From the NCBI RefSeq assembly GCF_009831115.1, contig NZ_WUUK01000002.1:459754-523753 (forward strand): DNA of 64,000 nucleotides, read 5' to 3'. Positions 1 to 11,686 of this stretch are shown here, one piece after another. This DNA comes from Salinicoccus hispanicus (lineage in GTDB: Bacteria; Bacillota; Bacilli; Staphylococcales; Salinicoccaceae). Position numbers and translations under genes: made by a program. Within the stretch, counting starts at the first letter, position 1. Each line of letters starts with the position of its first letter. The notes below the pieces were generated by a model, which was not told the DNA's origin, made no database searches, and saw only the letters and a program-made list of their open reading frames with translations.

Positions 1-59
1 ATCTGCTGTCTCTCAGAGGTTCGTCAATGCTAATATTCGACAGGTCTTCTCTCGCATGA

Positions 60-251
60 CTAATGGAGTAGCTCATTTTCTTCTCTTTCAAGCCTGTCCA
101 GAATCTTCTGCTTACCTTCGGTTTTTCTAGGGATATCAAATTTACGTTTACCTCTATAGAAATCCGGATCGACTTTTTTTACGGCTTTGATTGCGATATC
201 TTTTCGACGATTGTTCTGTTTATCCAGATCCTTCAGATTATATATCTTCAC
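60..251 (-). CDS. small basic hypothetical protein
   Basis: A 63-residue, lysine/arginine-rich protein with no signal peptide, membrane segment or family I recognise. I start it at the GTG at 251 because an AAAGGTGG ribosome site sits 8 bases before it; an earlier in-frame GTG at 263 lies too close to that site. It stands alone at the window edge and reads away from the aconitase gene. The good ribosome site is the main reason to believe it is real. Confidence 0.45.
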   Translation of the reverse strand: MKIYNLKDLDKQNNRRKDIAIKAVKKVDPDFYRGKRKFDIPRKTEGKQKILDRLEREENELLH

Positions 252-454
252 TGTAATCGCCACCTTTTATTACATTATATACTGCTTTAAAAAACCTACA
301 ACTCCAGTAGCCATGAGTATAAGACACACGGTATTTTCAGGAAGTTTAATAACTGATTTTGGAATATTCAGTTTATAATGACTCGGTTAGTGTAATAGTA
401 ACTATAGAGGATATTTTTATCAGAACGGTAAATAGTATTAAGGGGGACGGTAAT

Positions 455-2389
455 ATGCCATTGAATGTGACTCAGAAGTTGATTCAGGAACATCTGGTAT
501 CGGGGGATATGACACCCGGGGAAGAGATTGGTCTGAAGATCGACCAGACGTTGACACAGGATGCGACGGGGACGATGGTGATGCTGGAACTGGAAGCGAT
601 GGAGATAGATAAAGTGAAGACGGAAGTCTCTGCACAGTATGTCGATCATAATCTGATACAGAGTGATCATCGTAATCCGGATGATCATCTGTTCCTCAGG
701 AGTGCAGCACAGAAATTCGGCGTACACTACAGCAGACCGGGGAACGGGGTCAGCCACCCTGTACACATGCAGGAGCTGGCGATACCCGGCAAGACGCTGC
801 TCGGCTCGGACAGCCATACATGCGCAAACGGATGCATGGGAATGCTTGCGATGGGGGCTGGCGGCATTGATGTTACGATGGCCATGGCGGGGGAACCGTA
901 CTACGTGGAGATGCCTCGTGTCATGGGTGTGAAACTGACTGGTAGACTGCCGGACTGGGTCAGTGCAAAGGATGTCGTTCTCGAGATGCTGCGAAGGCAT
1001 ACTGTGAATGGCGGCGTCGGCAAGATCATCGAATACTACGGCCCAGGCCTTGATGATCTTTCCGCAATGGACCGGCACGTCATCGCGAACATGGGAGCAG
1101 AACTTGGTGCGACGACCTCGGTGTTCCCATCAGACAAGGAAGTGAAACGCTTCATGGATACACAGGGCCGCGTGGATGAGTGGAGTGAACTGAAGGCGGA
1201 CCGAGGTGCGGAGTATGATGAACATGATGAAATAGACCTGTCTGAACTGGTGCCGCTGATTGCGAAGCCGACCAGTCCGGATAACGTCGTGCCGGTCGAG
1301 GAAATCGCCGGTGAGGAGATCTACCAGTCATACATCGGCTCTTCCGCCAACCCAGGGTATCGGGACTTTGCGATTGCTGCAGAGATCGTCAAAGGCAGGC
1401 AGATTGCGAACGGCATTTCTTTCGACATCAACCCGACATCACGCCTGCTGCTCCAGCAGCTGGTGGAGAACGGGCATATCGCAAGCCTGCTGTCATCAGG
1501 TGCCAGACTGCACCAGGCAGGCTGCAACGGCTGTATCGGAATGGGCCAGGCGCCGGCAACAGAACGGAACAGTCTCAGGACGACGCCGCGGAACTTTCCC
1601 GGACGCTCCGGCACGAAGGAGGACAGTGTCTTCCTATGCAGTCCTGAAACCGCAGCAGCCTCTGCATTGAGCGGTGTCATTACAGATCCACGCACACTCG
1701 ATATGGAACATCCGGAAATAGCGGAAGCGGCAGCCATCAAAATGGAAGAAATGCTCGAAGCCCCTCCGGAAGATACGAGCAATATAGAAATCACGAAGGG
1801 GCCGAACGTCACTTCCATTCCTGATTTCGATCCGATTGAGGACAACTTCGATATGCCGGTGCTGCTCAAGATGGAGGACAATATCTCGACGGACGAAATA
1901 CTCGCCGGCGGATCAAGGGTACTGCCATTCCGCAGCAACATTCCAAAGATCAGCACATTCGTATTTGAAGGCATCGATGAGACATATACGGAAAGGTCGG
2001 AGGAAAAGCTGGAAGAAGGCGGGCACATGATTGTGGCCGGCAACAACTATGGCCAGGGCTCCAGCCGTGAGCATGCGGCACTTGCCCCGAGGTATCTCGG
2101 CTTAAAAGTGGTGCTGGTCAAGAACTTCGCCAGAATCCATCTGCAGAACCTCATCAATTTCGGTATTCTGCCGCTGACCTTTGTCGACGCAGAAGACCAT
2201 AAGAAGATAGAACAGGAGGATGTCATCGAGTTCAGGAAGGTCCACCAGGCGATACGGGACGGAAATACATTCACCATCCGGCTGAAGGACTCGGGCGAAG
2301 AGATCACCGTCAAGCACAGCATGACCAGCCGTCATCTCGATATCCTGCTGGCCGGTGGCATCATCAACTGGGCCAAGCAGAGACAGTAA
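455..2389 (+). CDS. aconitate hydratase, short Aquifex-type
   Basis: A 644-residue aconitase-superfamily enzyme, expected to interconvert citrate and isocitrate with a [4Fe-4S] cluster. The large-subunit part shows DSHTC (cluster Cys, about residue 125) and GCNGCIG (two more cluster Cys, about residue 356); a swivel domain follows from about residue 460 with NISTDEI and NYGQGSSREHA. The length and layout fit the short putative aconitase type rather than the roughly 900-residue CitB/AcnA typical of staphylococci. The ATG at 455 follows AGGGGGA; an upstream in-frame ATG at 359 has no ribosome site. It is monocistronic with its own terminator. Whether the substrate is citrate or a homologue such as homocitrate cannot be read from sequence. 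Confidence 0.85.
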   Translation: MPLNVTQKLIQEHLVSGDMTPGEEIGLKIDQTLTQDATGTMVMLELEAMEIDKVKTEVSAQYVDHNLIQSDHRNPDDHLFLRSAAQKFGVHYSRPGNGVSHPVHMQELAIPGKTLLGSDSHTCANGCMGMLAMGAGGIDVTMAMAGEPYYVEMPRVMGVKLTGRLPDWVSAKDVVLEMLRRHTVNGGVGKIIEYYGPGLDDLSAMDRHVIANMGAELGATTSVFPSDKEVKRFMDTQGRVDEWSELKADRGAEYDEHDEIDLSELVPLIAKPTSPDNVVPVEEIAGEEIYQSYIGSSANPGYRDFAIAAEIVKGRQIANGISFDINPTSRLLLQQLVENGHIASLLSSGARLHQAGCNGCIGMGQAPATERNSLRTTPRNFPGRSGTKEDSVFLCSPETAAASALSGVITDPRTLDMEHPEIAEAAAIKMEEMLEAPPEDTSNIEITKGPNVTSIPDFDPIEDNFDMPVLLKMEDNISTDEILAGGSRVLPFRSNIPKISTFVFEGIDETYTERSEEKLEEGGHMIVAGNNYGQGSSREHAALAPRYLGLKVVLVKNFARIHLQNLINFGILPLTFVDAEDHKKIEQEDVIEFRKVHQAIRDGNTFTIRLKDSGEEITVKHSMTSRHLDILLAGGIINWAKQRQ

Positions 2390-2400
2390 TATGGGAGAAG

Positions 2401-2425
2401 AAAGGCTCTGTAAAAGAGCCTTTTT
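2401..2425 (+). terminator. terminator after the aconitase gene
   Basis: AAAGGCTCT and AGAGCCTTT pair around a 5-base loop and run into a T tract. Confidence 0.85.
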
Positions 2426-2445
2426 AAGTTGTTTATAACTAAAGA

Positions 2446-2487
2446 GACCCTCCCGATTTCCATTCCCATGGGATATCGAGGAGGGTG
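2446..2487. terminator. hairpin between convergent genes
   Basis: ACCCTCC pairs with GGAGGGT around a long arm-and-loop. TTTT follows on the plus strand and a weaker T-rich run on the minus strand, so it probably ends the GntR gene and insulates the aconitase gene. Confidence 0.5.
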
Positions 2488-2494
2488 TTTTGTC

Positions 2495-3214
2495 TCACGA
2501 AAGACTGTTGATCTGCAGATAGAACTGTGCTTCCTGGAAATTATAGACAAGCTTTGAATAATCGAATGCTTCACCATTTGTAAGGTGATAGACCGATTCA
2601 TAATACATGCCGGGATCTCCGGTTCTCAATGCCAGCAAATTCGCTTCGGTTTTTGTGAGTTTACCGATGTGGAAGAAGTTATCCGAGAAGCCGATTTCCA
2701 ATTTCAATCCTTCTTTCAGATAATTGAATATGGATTCGGAAACAATCTGTTCATTCAGAAAAGGAACGACTGATTTCTTATAGTATGATTCTTCAATGCA
2801 CAGGCGTTGTCCATGGATGAAACGCAGGCGTTTTACATAATAGACTTCTTCTTCAGCTGAAATCGAGAGATTGGTCATGACTTCTTCCGAGGGGTTCATC
2901 ACTTCAAGTTTAAGGACTTCAGATGTAAGCTGGAATTCATCAAGACCGGATCTGAATCCCTGATTTTCATCAAGGTTGATATATCCTTTTCTCTTATGTC
3001 GTCTGACAAAAATACCGCTGCCTCTCACCTGATAGATGATTCCTTTCATCTCCAGCAGCTCAAGTGCTTTTGTGATTGTACTTTTGCTGACTTCATACTT
3101 TCTTCTGAGCTCTTCAAGCACAGGAAGCTTATCTCCCTGCTTTAATCTATTGTGAACGATGTAGTGTTCTATATCTTCAGCAATTCTCTGGTATTTCAGC
3201 ATCTTATCCTTCAT
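2495..3214 (-). CDS. GntR/HutC-family regulator of beta-glucoside uptake
   Basis: A 239-residue repressor with an N-terminal winged helix-turn-helix (residues 8-72, including KLPVLEELRRKYEVSKSTI) and a C-terminal UTRA ligand-binding domain (about 95-235). This is the domain pattern of TreR, BglR and YydK-type regulators that sense a phosphorylated sugar. It is divergent from the PTS IIBCA / GH1 pair. The palindrome in the spacer of that promoter is its likely operator. The ATG at 3214 follows AAAGGA. Regulation of the adjacent operon, and possibly of itself, is inferred from position. Confidence 0.85.
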   Translation of the reverse strand: MKDKMLKYQRIAEDIEHYIVHNRLKQGDKLPVLEELRRKYEVSKSTITKALELLEMKGIIYQVRGSGIFVRRHKRKGYINLDENQGFRSGLDEFQLTSEVLKLEVMNPSEEVMTNLSISAEEEVYYVKRLRFIHGQRLCIEESYYKKSVVPFLNEQIVSESIFNYLKEGLKLEIGFSDNFFHIGKLTKTEANLLALRTGDPGMYYESVYHLTNGEAFDYSKLVYNFQEAQFYLQINSLS

Positions 3215-3308
3215 CTTATAACATTCCTTTATTTAGCCATCTATATATGTTCCTTTATATTATAACACCGATGAAGCAATGATTTGTTTAAAATCAATTA
3301 TATTTGTC

Positions 3309-3337
3309 TTGATAAATTATACCGGTACAATTATAAT
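3309..3337 (+). promoter_or_regulatory. sigma-A promoter with operator in the spacer
   Basis: TTGATA (3309-3314) and TATAAT (3332-3337) are 17 bases apart. The 18-bp near-perfect palindrome AATTATACCGGTACAATT (3315-3332, one mismatched pair) fills the spacer, the right place for a repressor that blocks RNA polymerase. The divergent GntR/UTRA protein is the natural candidate. Confidence 0.75.
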
Positions 3338-3368
3338 TAACTCAAACAAACAAAAGGGTGTGGTATAA

Positions 3369-6762
<3,394 letters not shown>

Positions 6763-6843
6763 ATAGCGACGGAAGTTGCAACCAGGAACTGTTTTTCAAC
6801 ATAAAAAGCCGATTGAAAGATATGGCTTTGATATGGCATATGT

Positions 6844-6887
6844 AAAAAGATGTCGCAGGCTTTAACCAGCCTGCGACATCTTTTTTT
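6844..6887 (+). terminator. strong terminator of the beta-glucoside operon
   Basis: AAAAAGATGTCGCAGGC pairs with its complement around a short loop and ends in seven Ts. Confidence 0.9.
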
Positions 6888-6904
6888 AATATACTGCTTC
6901 TTTA

Positions 6905-7006
6905 TCAGCGCTTCAGCATCGCGTTCTTTGTAGAAGCGTCCCGCCTGTTCTTATGCATATAGAGCAGTACATTCTGACTTGGCTTCTCGATGAAATTGAT
7001 GCGCCT
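6905..7006 (-). pseudogene. remnant of acyltransferase-3 C-terminus
   Basis: The last 33 or so codons of this frame (IEKPSQNVLLYMHKNRRD...) match the C-terminus of the intact acyltransferase at 10477-11517 (IEKPSQNVLLGMYKDKRE...). A 30-base block is identical between 6963-6992 and 10535-10564. Nothing upstream of the fragment (7007-7100) resembles the rest of the enzyme. I read it as the 3' scar of a duplicated or deleted gene. The two copies lie in the same orientation on either side of the nanE/PTS unit. Confidence 0.75.
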
Positions 7007-7208
7007 ATATGACAGATCGGAACCTAGTTTAAAATGATAAAGGCGGTGAAATTTATGAGAACCATCGAATATAAAGAGTACATACAATTAGATACAGGGC
7101 GTTATATAGTAATTTAATACACAATTTCATGGGTATTATAAATAACTCTCTCAACTAGGCCAGTTGAAAGATTTTTATTTTCTTAAAAGTATAATTGGAT
7201 TCTTTTAA

Positions 7209-7255
7209 TGATTTTTAATTGTCAAAATAAAATTTATTTTGACAATTAAAAATCA
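7209..7255. repeat. 47-bp perfect palindrome, probable operator
   Basis: Two 23-base arms (TGATTTTTAATTGTCAAAATAAA and its complement) flank one central base, with no mismatch. The right arm contains the -35 box of the nanE promoter. It is AT-rich and has no T tract placed like a terminator, so a protein-binding site is more likely; the RpiR-family regulator encoded downstream is the obvious candidate. Confidence 0.8.
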
Positions 7256-7267
7256 AAATGATATATT
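7239..7267 (+). promoter_or_regulatory. sigma-A promoter of the nanE operon
   Basis: Consensus TTGACA (7239-7244), a 17-base spacer and TATATT (7262-7267). The -35 lies inside the palindrome and a cre-like site follows the -10. Confidence 0.8.
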
Positions 7268-7270
7268 GTT

Positions 7271-7284
7271 TGAAAGCGTTTACT
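7271..7284 (+). promoter_or_regulatory. cre-like CcpA site
   Basis: TGAAAGCGTTTACT matches the cre consensus TGWAANCGNTNWCA at 13 of 14 positions and lies just downstream of the -10, where CcpA binding represses. This predicts carbon catabolite repression of the nanE / PTS operon. Confidence 0.7.
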
Positions 7285-7301
7285 GTAAAGGTGGTATAAA
7301 G

Positions 7302-7970
7302 ATGTACGATTTGCAAAATCTAAAAGGATCATTAATCGTTTCCTGTCAAGCTCTCGAAGATGAACCTCTACATAGTTCACACATTATGAGCAAAATGGCA
7401 TTGGCAGCCTCCCAGGGTGGGGCAAAAGGAATAAGAGCTAACACTGTAAAAGATATAAAGGCGATAAAAAAGGAAGTGGATCTTCCCATCATAGGCATCA
7501 TAAAGAGAGATTTTGAAGATAGCGGTGTCTATATTACACCTACAATGGAAGAGGTGGACGCGCTGGTGGGGGAAGGTATGGAGATTGTCGCTCTGGATGC
7601 TACAAAGATCACCAGACCGGAAGGTAGTCACTTTGTAGATTTCTTTGCGAGAGTTAAGGAGAAGTACCCTGAACAGATCTTCATGGCTGACGTCTCCACT
7701 GTAGAGGAAGGCATTGAAGCGGAAAAGGCGGGAGTGAATATTGTAGCAACCACCCTCGTTGGATACACCGAACATTCGGAAGGTGATACCCCATTGGAGA
7801 CTCTTCAGAAAATGGTGGAAGTAATTTCTGTTCCTGTAATAGCTGAAGGCAATATGGACACTCCGGAAAAAGCAGCCAAAGCACTTGAACTGGGCGCATA
7901 TGCTGTTGTGGTCGGTAGTGCAATTACACGGCCACAACTGATAACCGAGAAGTTTGTAAAAGCATTATAG
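7302..7970 (+). CDS. nanE: N-acetylmannosamine-6-phosphate 2-epimerase
   Basis: A 222-residue TIM-barrel protein expected to convert ManNAc-6-P to GlcNAc-6-P. Family landmarks are [17 protein letters not shown] at the N-terminus, [10 protein letters not shown], the [10 protein letters not shown] strand with the catalytic-type Lys, and [14 protein letters not shown] near the end. The ATG at 7302 follows AAAGGTGG; an upstream in-frame ATG at 7239 lies inside the promoter and cannot be used. It is the first gene of an operon with an RpiR regulator and a PTS IICB. No nanA or nanK is present in the window, so the source of ManNAc-6-P is probably the PTS. Confidence 0.92.
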   Translation: MYDLQNLKGSLIVSCQALEDEPLHSSHIMSKMALAASQGGAKGIRANTVKDIKAIKKEVDLPIIGIIKRDFEDSGVYITPTMEEVDALVGEGMEIVALDATKITRPEGSHFVDFFARVKEKYPEQIFMADVSTVEEGIEAEKAGVNIVATTLVGYTEHSEGDTPLETLQKMVEVISVPVIAEGNMDTPEKAAKALELGAYAVVVGSAITRPQLITEKFVKAL

Positions 7971-8012
7971 CATTCAATGATGACAGGTTTTGAAATGAAA
8001 GGAGTGGATGTA

Positions 8013-8840
8013 GTGGCAGAAGATCTGAAAGCGACCATCCGATTGGAGCAATATAAAAATAGCTATACGAAATCCGAATCCAAAATCTACGATTACATCA
8101 TCGCAAAAACCGACCTGGTCATCTACCACTCCCTGACAGAGCTTGCCGAGTCGTGTGGTGTGGGAGAGGCCACGGTGCTACGCTTCTTCAGAAAAATCGG
8201 ATACAAAGGTTTTCAGGAATTCAAGTTCTCGCTCGCCAAGGAAGTCGATTTGGCAGGCGATGAAGAAGACAATGATTCATATATTTTCAAAGTTAAGCAG
8301 AACATGGTCAATGCGATTGAAAATTCCTATGAAGTAATAGAGGAAGAAGCGCTCGAAAAGGCGATAGAAATCCTGGATCACGCGAAAGATGTAGTCGCAT
8401 TTGGAGTGGGCGCTTCGTCCATCGCTGCACTTGATATGCAAAACAGGCTGCTCAGGATTGGAAAGAATATTGAAGTCTTCGGGGATCCCCATTCACAAGT
8501 AATGAGGACGGCTTCCATGGACAGTGGAACGGCAGTGATTGCCATCAGTATCACAGGCAGTACAAAAGACACTGTAGATAGTGTGCGTGCAGCGAAAGAG
8601 AAGGGCGCCAGAGTAATCGCAATTACCAATTACAGTAGATCACCGCTGACAAAGCATGCCGACTGTATACTCAAATCTTCGGCAAAGGAGAGTCCATTAG
8701 ATAGTGGATCATTGATATCCAAAGTGTCTCAACTGTTTGTTATCGATCTGATCTGTACCGGTCTTACGATCAATAATTTCAAAAAGGCAGAAGAAACAAA
8801 GATGAACATATCTGAAAACATTTCAAATAAATTGTACTAA
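8013..8840 (+). CDS. RpiR/MurR-family sugar-phosphate regulator
   Basis: A 275-residue regulator with an N-terminal RpiR helix-turn-helix (ELAESCGVGEATVLRFFRKI, about residues 40-60) and a C-terminal SIS sugar-phosphate-binding domain (about 115-245, VVAFGVGASS and AISITGSTKDT). I choose the GTG at 8013 because AAAGGAG sits 8 bases before it; the longer reading frame lacks a ribosome site. It lies between nanE and the PTS gene, so it probably controls this operon through the palindrome at 7209-7255. ManNAc-6-P or GlcNAc-6-P is the likely effector (inference). Confidence 0.85.
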   Translation: MAEDLKATIRLEQYKNSYTKSESKIYDYIIAKTDLVIYHSLTELAESCGVGEATVLRFFRKIGYKGFQEFKFSLAKEVDLAGDEEDNDSYIFKVKQNMVNAIENSYEVIEEEALEKAIEILDHAKDVVAFGVGASSIAALDMQNRLLRIGKNIEVFGDPHSQVMRTASMDSGTAVIAISITGSTKDTVDSVRAAKEKGARVIAITNYSRSPLTKHADCILKSSAKESPLDSGSLISKVSQLFVIDLICTGLTINNFKKAEETKMNISENISNKLY

Positions 8841-8877
8841 AAAATCAGCAGAAAATATATTATGAGAGGTGAAATTT

Positions 8878-10428
8878 ATGAAAAATCTATTCTCTAAAGC
8901 ACAGTCATTCGGAAAATCCTTCATGCTGCCCATAGCGATACTCCCCGCAGCCGGTCTGCTCCTCGGTATTGGTGGTGCCTTATCCAATCCCAATACAATT
9001 GCGGCCTATCCGATCCTGGATATAGTATGGCTTCAAAGTCTGTTCAGCATAATGGCTGCTGCCGGCAGCATCGTCTTTGCCAATCTGCCCATCATTTTTG
9101 CGGTCGGTGTGGCCATCGGTCTGGCAAGGAATGATAAAGGCACCGCTGGGCTGGCAGCAGTACTAGGCTATTTCGTTATGCATGCGACCATCAACGCTAT
9201 ACTTGCCATCACCGGTAGCCTTGCAGAAGATAATCTGGCAGCTGTCGGCCAAGGGACGACTGTAGGAATACAAAGTCTTGAGACAGGTGTGTTCGGCGGG
9301 ATCATCGTCGGTATTATGACGTCCATCCTACATAATAGGTACTATAAGATTACTTTGCCTCAGTTCCTGGGATTTTTCGGCGGATCCAGATTCGTCCCGA
9401 TCATCACTTCCTTTTCTGCCATGTTTCTGGGTATAGCAATGTACTTCATCTGGCCACCTATCCAGTCGGTAATCTTCAGTGCAGGGGATCTTGTGACCGG
9501 TACAGGTGCACTCGGTACATTCTTCTTTGGACTGATTCTGAGGCTTCTTGGGCCTTTTGGGCTTCACCATATATTCTACCTGCCATTCTGGCAAACAGGT
9601 CTGGGAGGATCACTGGAAGTTGGTGGACAGTTGATTCAGGGCACGCAAAACATATTCTTTGCCCAACTTGCTGATCCTGATGTGGAAAAGTTCTTTGAAG
9701 GCACATCCCGTTTCATGTCAGGAAGATTCATCACCATGATGTTCGGCCTGCTGGGTGCATGTCTCGCAATCTACCATACTGCAAAGCCTGAGAACAAAAA
9801 AGTGGTGGGAGGTCTGATGCTTTCTGCCGGTCTCACTTCCTTCTTCACAGGCATTACAGAGCCAATAGAATTTTCATTCCTTTTTGTAGCCCCAATCCTT
9901 TACGTCATCCATGCATTTTATGATGGACTGGCATTCATGATGGCTGACATCTTCAGCATTACAATCGGACAGACCTTCAGTGGCGGATTCATTGACTACA
10001 TCCTATTCGGTGTACTTCAAGGAAATGAAAAAACAAACTTCCTTTATGTCATCCCGATTGGCATTGTCTGGTTCTTGCTGTATTACGTAACATTCCGCTT
10101 CCTGATACAGAAAATGAAATTGAAGACACCAGGAAGGGAAGAAGAGGATATGACGCAGATCGTCAATGCCAACGAGCGTACTCTGGTACTGGCAAAAGGT
10201 CTTGGTGGTAAAGATAATATCAGTGAACTGGACAACTGTGCGACACGTTTGAGAGTGACATTGAAAGATATGGACCAGGTCGATGAGGGAGCAATAAAGT
10301 CCACAGGTTCAAATGGCATCGTCAAAAAAGGAAACGGCATTCAGGTCATTTATGGACCACAAGTCAGTAATATCAAGAATGATCTCGAAGAATATTTGAA
10401 TCAGGAGAAAGATGGTAAAAATAATTAA
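8878..10428 (+). CDS. PTS EIICB, glucose/amino-sugar family
   Basis: A 516-residue PTS permease of the glucose / maltose / N-acetylglucosamine superfamily. EIIC is at residues 1-400 (SFMLPIAILPAAGLLLGIGGAL; GLHHIFYLPFWQTG; TGITEPIEFSFLF) and EIIB at about 430-512 (Cys in DNCATRLRV). There is no EIIA domain, so phosphate must come from another glucose-type EIIA; the BglP EIIA is one candidate. Linked to nanE, it most likely imports ManNAc as ManNAc-6-P; GlcNAc or MurNAc are alternatives, but no murQ etherase is present. AGAGGTG precedes the ATG at 8878. Confidence 0.88.
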   Translation: MKNLFSKAQSFGKSFMLPIAILPAAGLLLGIGGALSNPNTIAAYPILDIVWLQSLFSIMAAAGSIVFANLPIIFAVGVAIGLARNDKGTAGLAAVLGYFVMHATINAILAITGSLAEDNLAAVGQGTTVGIQSLETGVFGGIIVGIMTSILHNRYYKITLPQFLGFFGGSRFVPIITSFSAMFLGIAMYFIWPPIQSVIFSAGDLVTGTGALGTFFFGLILRLLGPFGLHHIFYLPFWQTGLGGSLEVGGQLIQGTQNIFFAQLADPDVEKFFEGTSRFMSGRFITMMFGLLGACLAIYHTAKPENKKVVGGLMLSAGLTSFFTGITEPIEFSFLFVAPILYVIHAFYDGLAFMMADIFSITIGQTFSGGFIDYILFGVLQGNEKTNFLYVIPIGIVWFLLYYVTFRFLIQKMKLKTPGREEEDMTQIVNANERTLVLAKGLGGKDNISELDNCATRLRVTLKDMDQVDEGAIKSTGSNGIVKKGNGIQVIYGPQVSNIKNDLEEYLNQEKDGKNN

Positions 10429-10433
10429 CTTAA

Positions 10434-10486
10434 AAGCGTTCATGCACTATGAGAGGCATCTCACTGGGCATGAACGCTATTTTTTG
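10434..10486. terminator. bidirectional terminator
   Basis: AGCGTTCATGC pairs with GCATGAACGCT, with a smaller inner hairpin, followed by TTTTTT on the plus strand. It overlaps the 3' end of the convergent acyltransferase gene. Confidence 0.8.
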
Positions 10487-11517
10487 ATCAGGGGATGCTT
10501 CAAATATCCCTCCCGCTTGTCCTTATACATGCCAAGCAGTACATTCTGACTTGGCTTCTCGATGTACTGGTGGATGCCGTAGGCGATCAACACGCTTGCC
10601 AAAAATGGCACAAGAATGAAAGTGATGCTCAGAAACCCGGCAGATTCCATCTTGTATATGATGACATAGCCGATATTCTGATGGACCAGATACAAGGGAT
10701 AGGATATGGTACCGAAGAATAGCAGTATCGGGGAGTTCAACCACTGCATCCTGTTCATCAGGATAAGCTGGAAGAGGATGACAAACAGTATGGAGAACAG
10801 CCCGTTGGTGATCCCTTCAAATATGAAGTCGTAGCCGATGGCCAGAGTGATCATTCCATAGTACCGCTTGGACCCGCCATGCTGCCATATGCAGTAGAAC
10901 ATCATGCCGATGATGAACATCTGGCTGTAGTTCGACATGGAGTACTTCTCGATGAAGGCAGTCAGGTCGGTTGCCAGAGCAGCGTTCATCATTCGAATGA
11001 AAGTGGACGCAGCAAGCCAGGTTCCGGCAATCACCATCGTCTTCTTTACCAATCCCATAGACAATAGAATGGCCATGATGATATAGAACGTCATCTCTAC
11101 CCTGAGCGTCCAGTAGACACCGTCGACATTTTTTACAGCCGGTATGAAGTCCTGCAGCATGGTCAGGTTGACCATCGCTTCAGGAAATGTCGTCCGAAGG
11201 GATTCTGCTGAAGCCAGGGAAACGATAAGAAATGTCAGTGCAACAGCGAACATATATGCCGGATACAATCTGATGGATCGCTTTATGGCAAAATCCGACA
11301 CGGATTTCACTTTCATCAGAGACATGTATATGACGAAACCACTGATGATGAAGAAAAGCTGCACGCCATAGTGGCCGAAGGTGAACAGGTCGATCTGTCC
11401 CCATTGTTCATGACCGAATTTTTCGTCGTAGTAGACGGTATAATGGTAGAAGACGACAATCAGTGCTGCCAGTCCCCTCAATGAATCGATTTCGGTGAAT
11501 CTTCTGCGTTGTGACAT
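10477..11517 (-). CDS. acyltransferase family 3 membrane protein
   Basis: A 346-residue integral membrane acyltransferase (OafA/OatA-like fold without an extracellular SGNH domain), expected to O-acylate a surface polysaccharide or another envelope glycan. The N-terminal motif EIDSLRGLAALIVVFYHY with its catalytic-type His is clear, as is FFIISGFVIY, and about ten hydrophobic segments follow. The ATG at 11517 has GAGAGG seven bases before it; the earlier ATG at 11532 does not. A truncated copy of its 3' end lies at 6905-7006. The substrate is unknown. Confidence 0.85.
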   Translation of the reverse strand: MSQRRRFTEIDSLRGLAALIVVFYHYTVYYDEKFGHEQWGQIDLFTFGHYGVQLFFIISGFVIYMSLMKVKSVSDFAIKRSIRLYPAYMFAVALTFLIVSLASAESLRTTFPEAMVNLTMLQDFIPAVKNVDGVYWTLRVEMTFYIIMAILLSMGLVKKTMVIAGTWLAASTFIRMMNAALATDLTAFIEKYSMSNYSQMFIIGMMFYCIWQHGGSKRYYGMITLAIGYDFIFEGITNGLFSILFVILFQLILMNRMQWLNSPILLFFGTISYPLYLVHQNIGYVIIYKMESAGFLSITFILVPFLASVLIAYGIHQYIEKPSQNVLLGMYKDKREGYLKHPLIKK

Positions 11518-11686
11518 GGAATGACCTCTCATCAGTTCTTGATTTAAAGTTTATACCCGCAAACAAGATAACTATACATTTCATTATCATTACAATCTGA
11601 TTGCAGGTCCTTCGATTTAAATGTATGCCTTCCGCCAGTTCGGGTAGAGTAGAAAGGGATACTTAAATGAAGAAAGGGTGAAGATC

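Noticed and set aside
368..1078. Long minus-strand frames inside the aconitase gene, and similar antisense frames in the phn, PTS and siderophore genes
   Set aside because: They lack ribosome sites, have low-complexity or Arg/Ser/His-biased translations and mirror strongly conserved genes on the other strand.
7150..7180. TCAACT-AGGCC-AGTTGA hairpin followed by T-rich sequence
   Set aside because: The stem is only six pairs and no gene ends just upstream; too weak to call a terminator.
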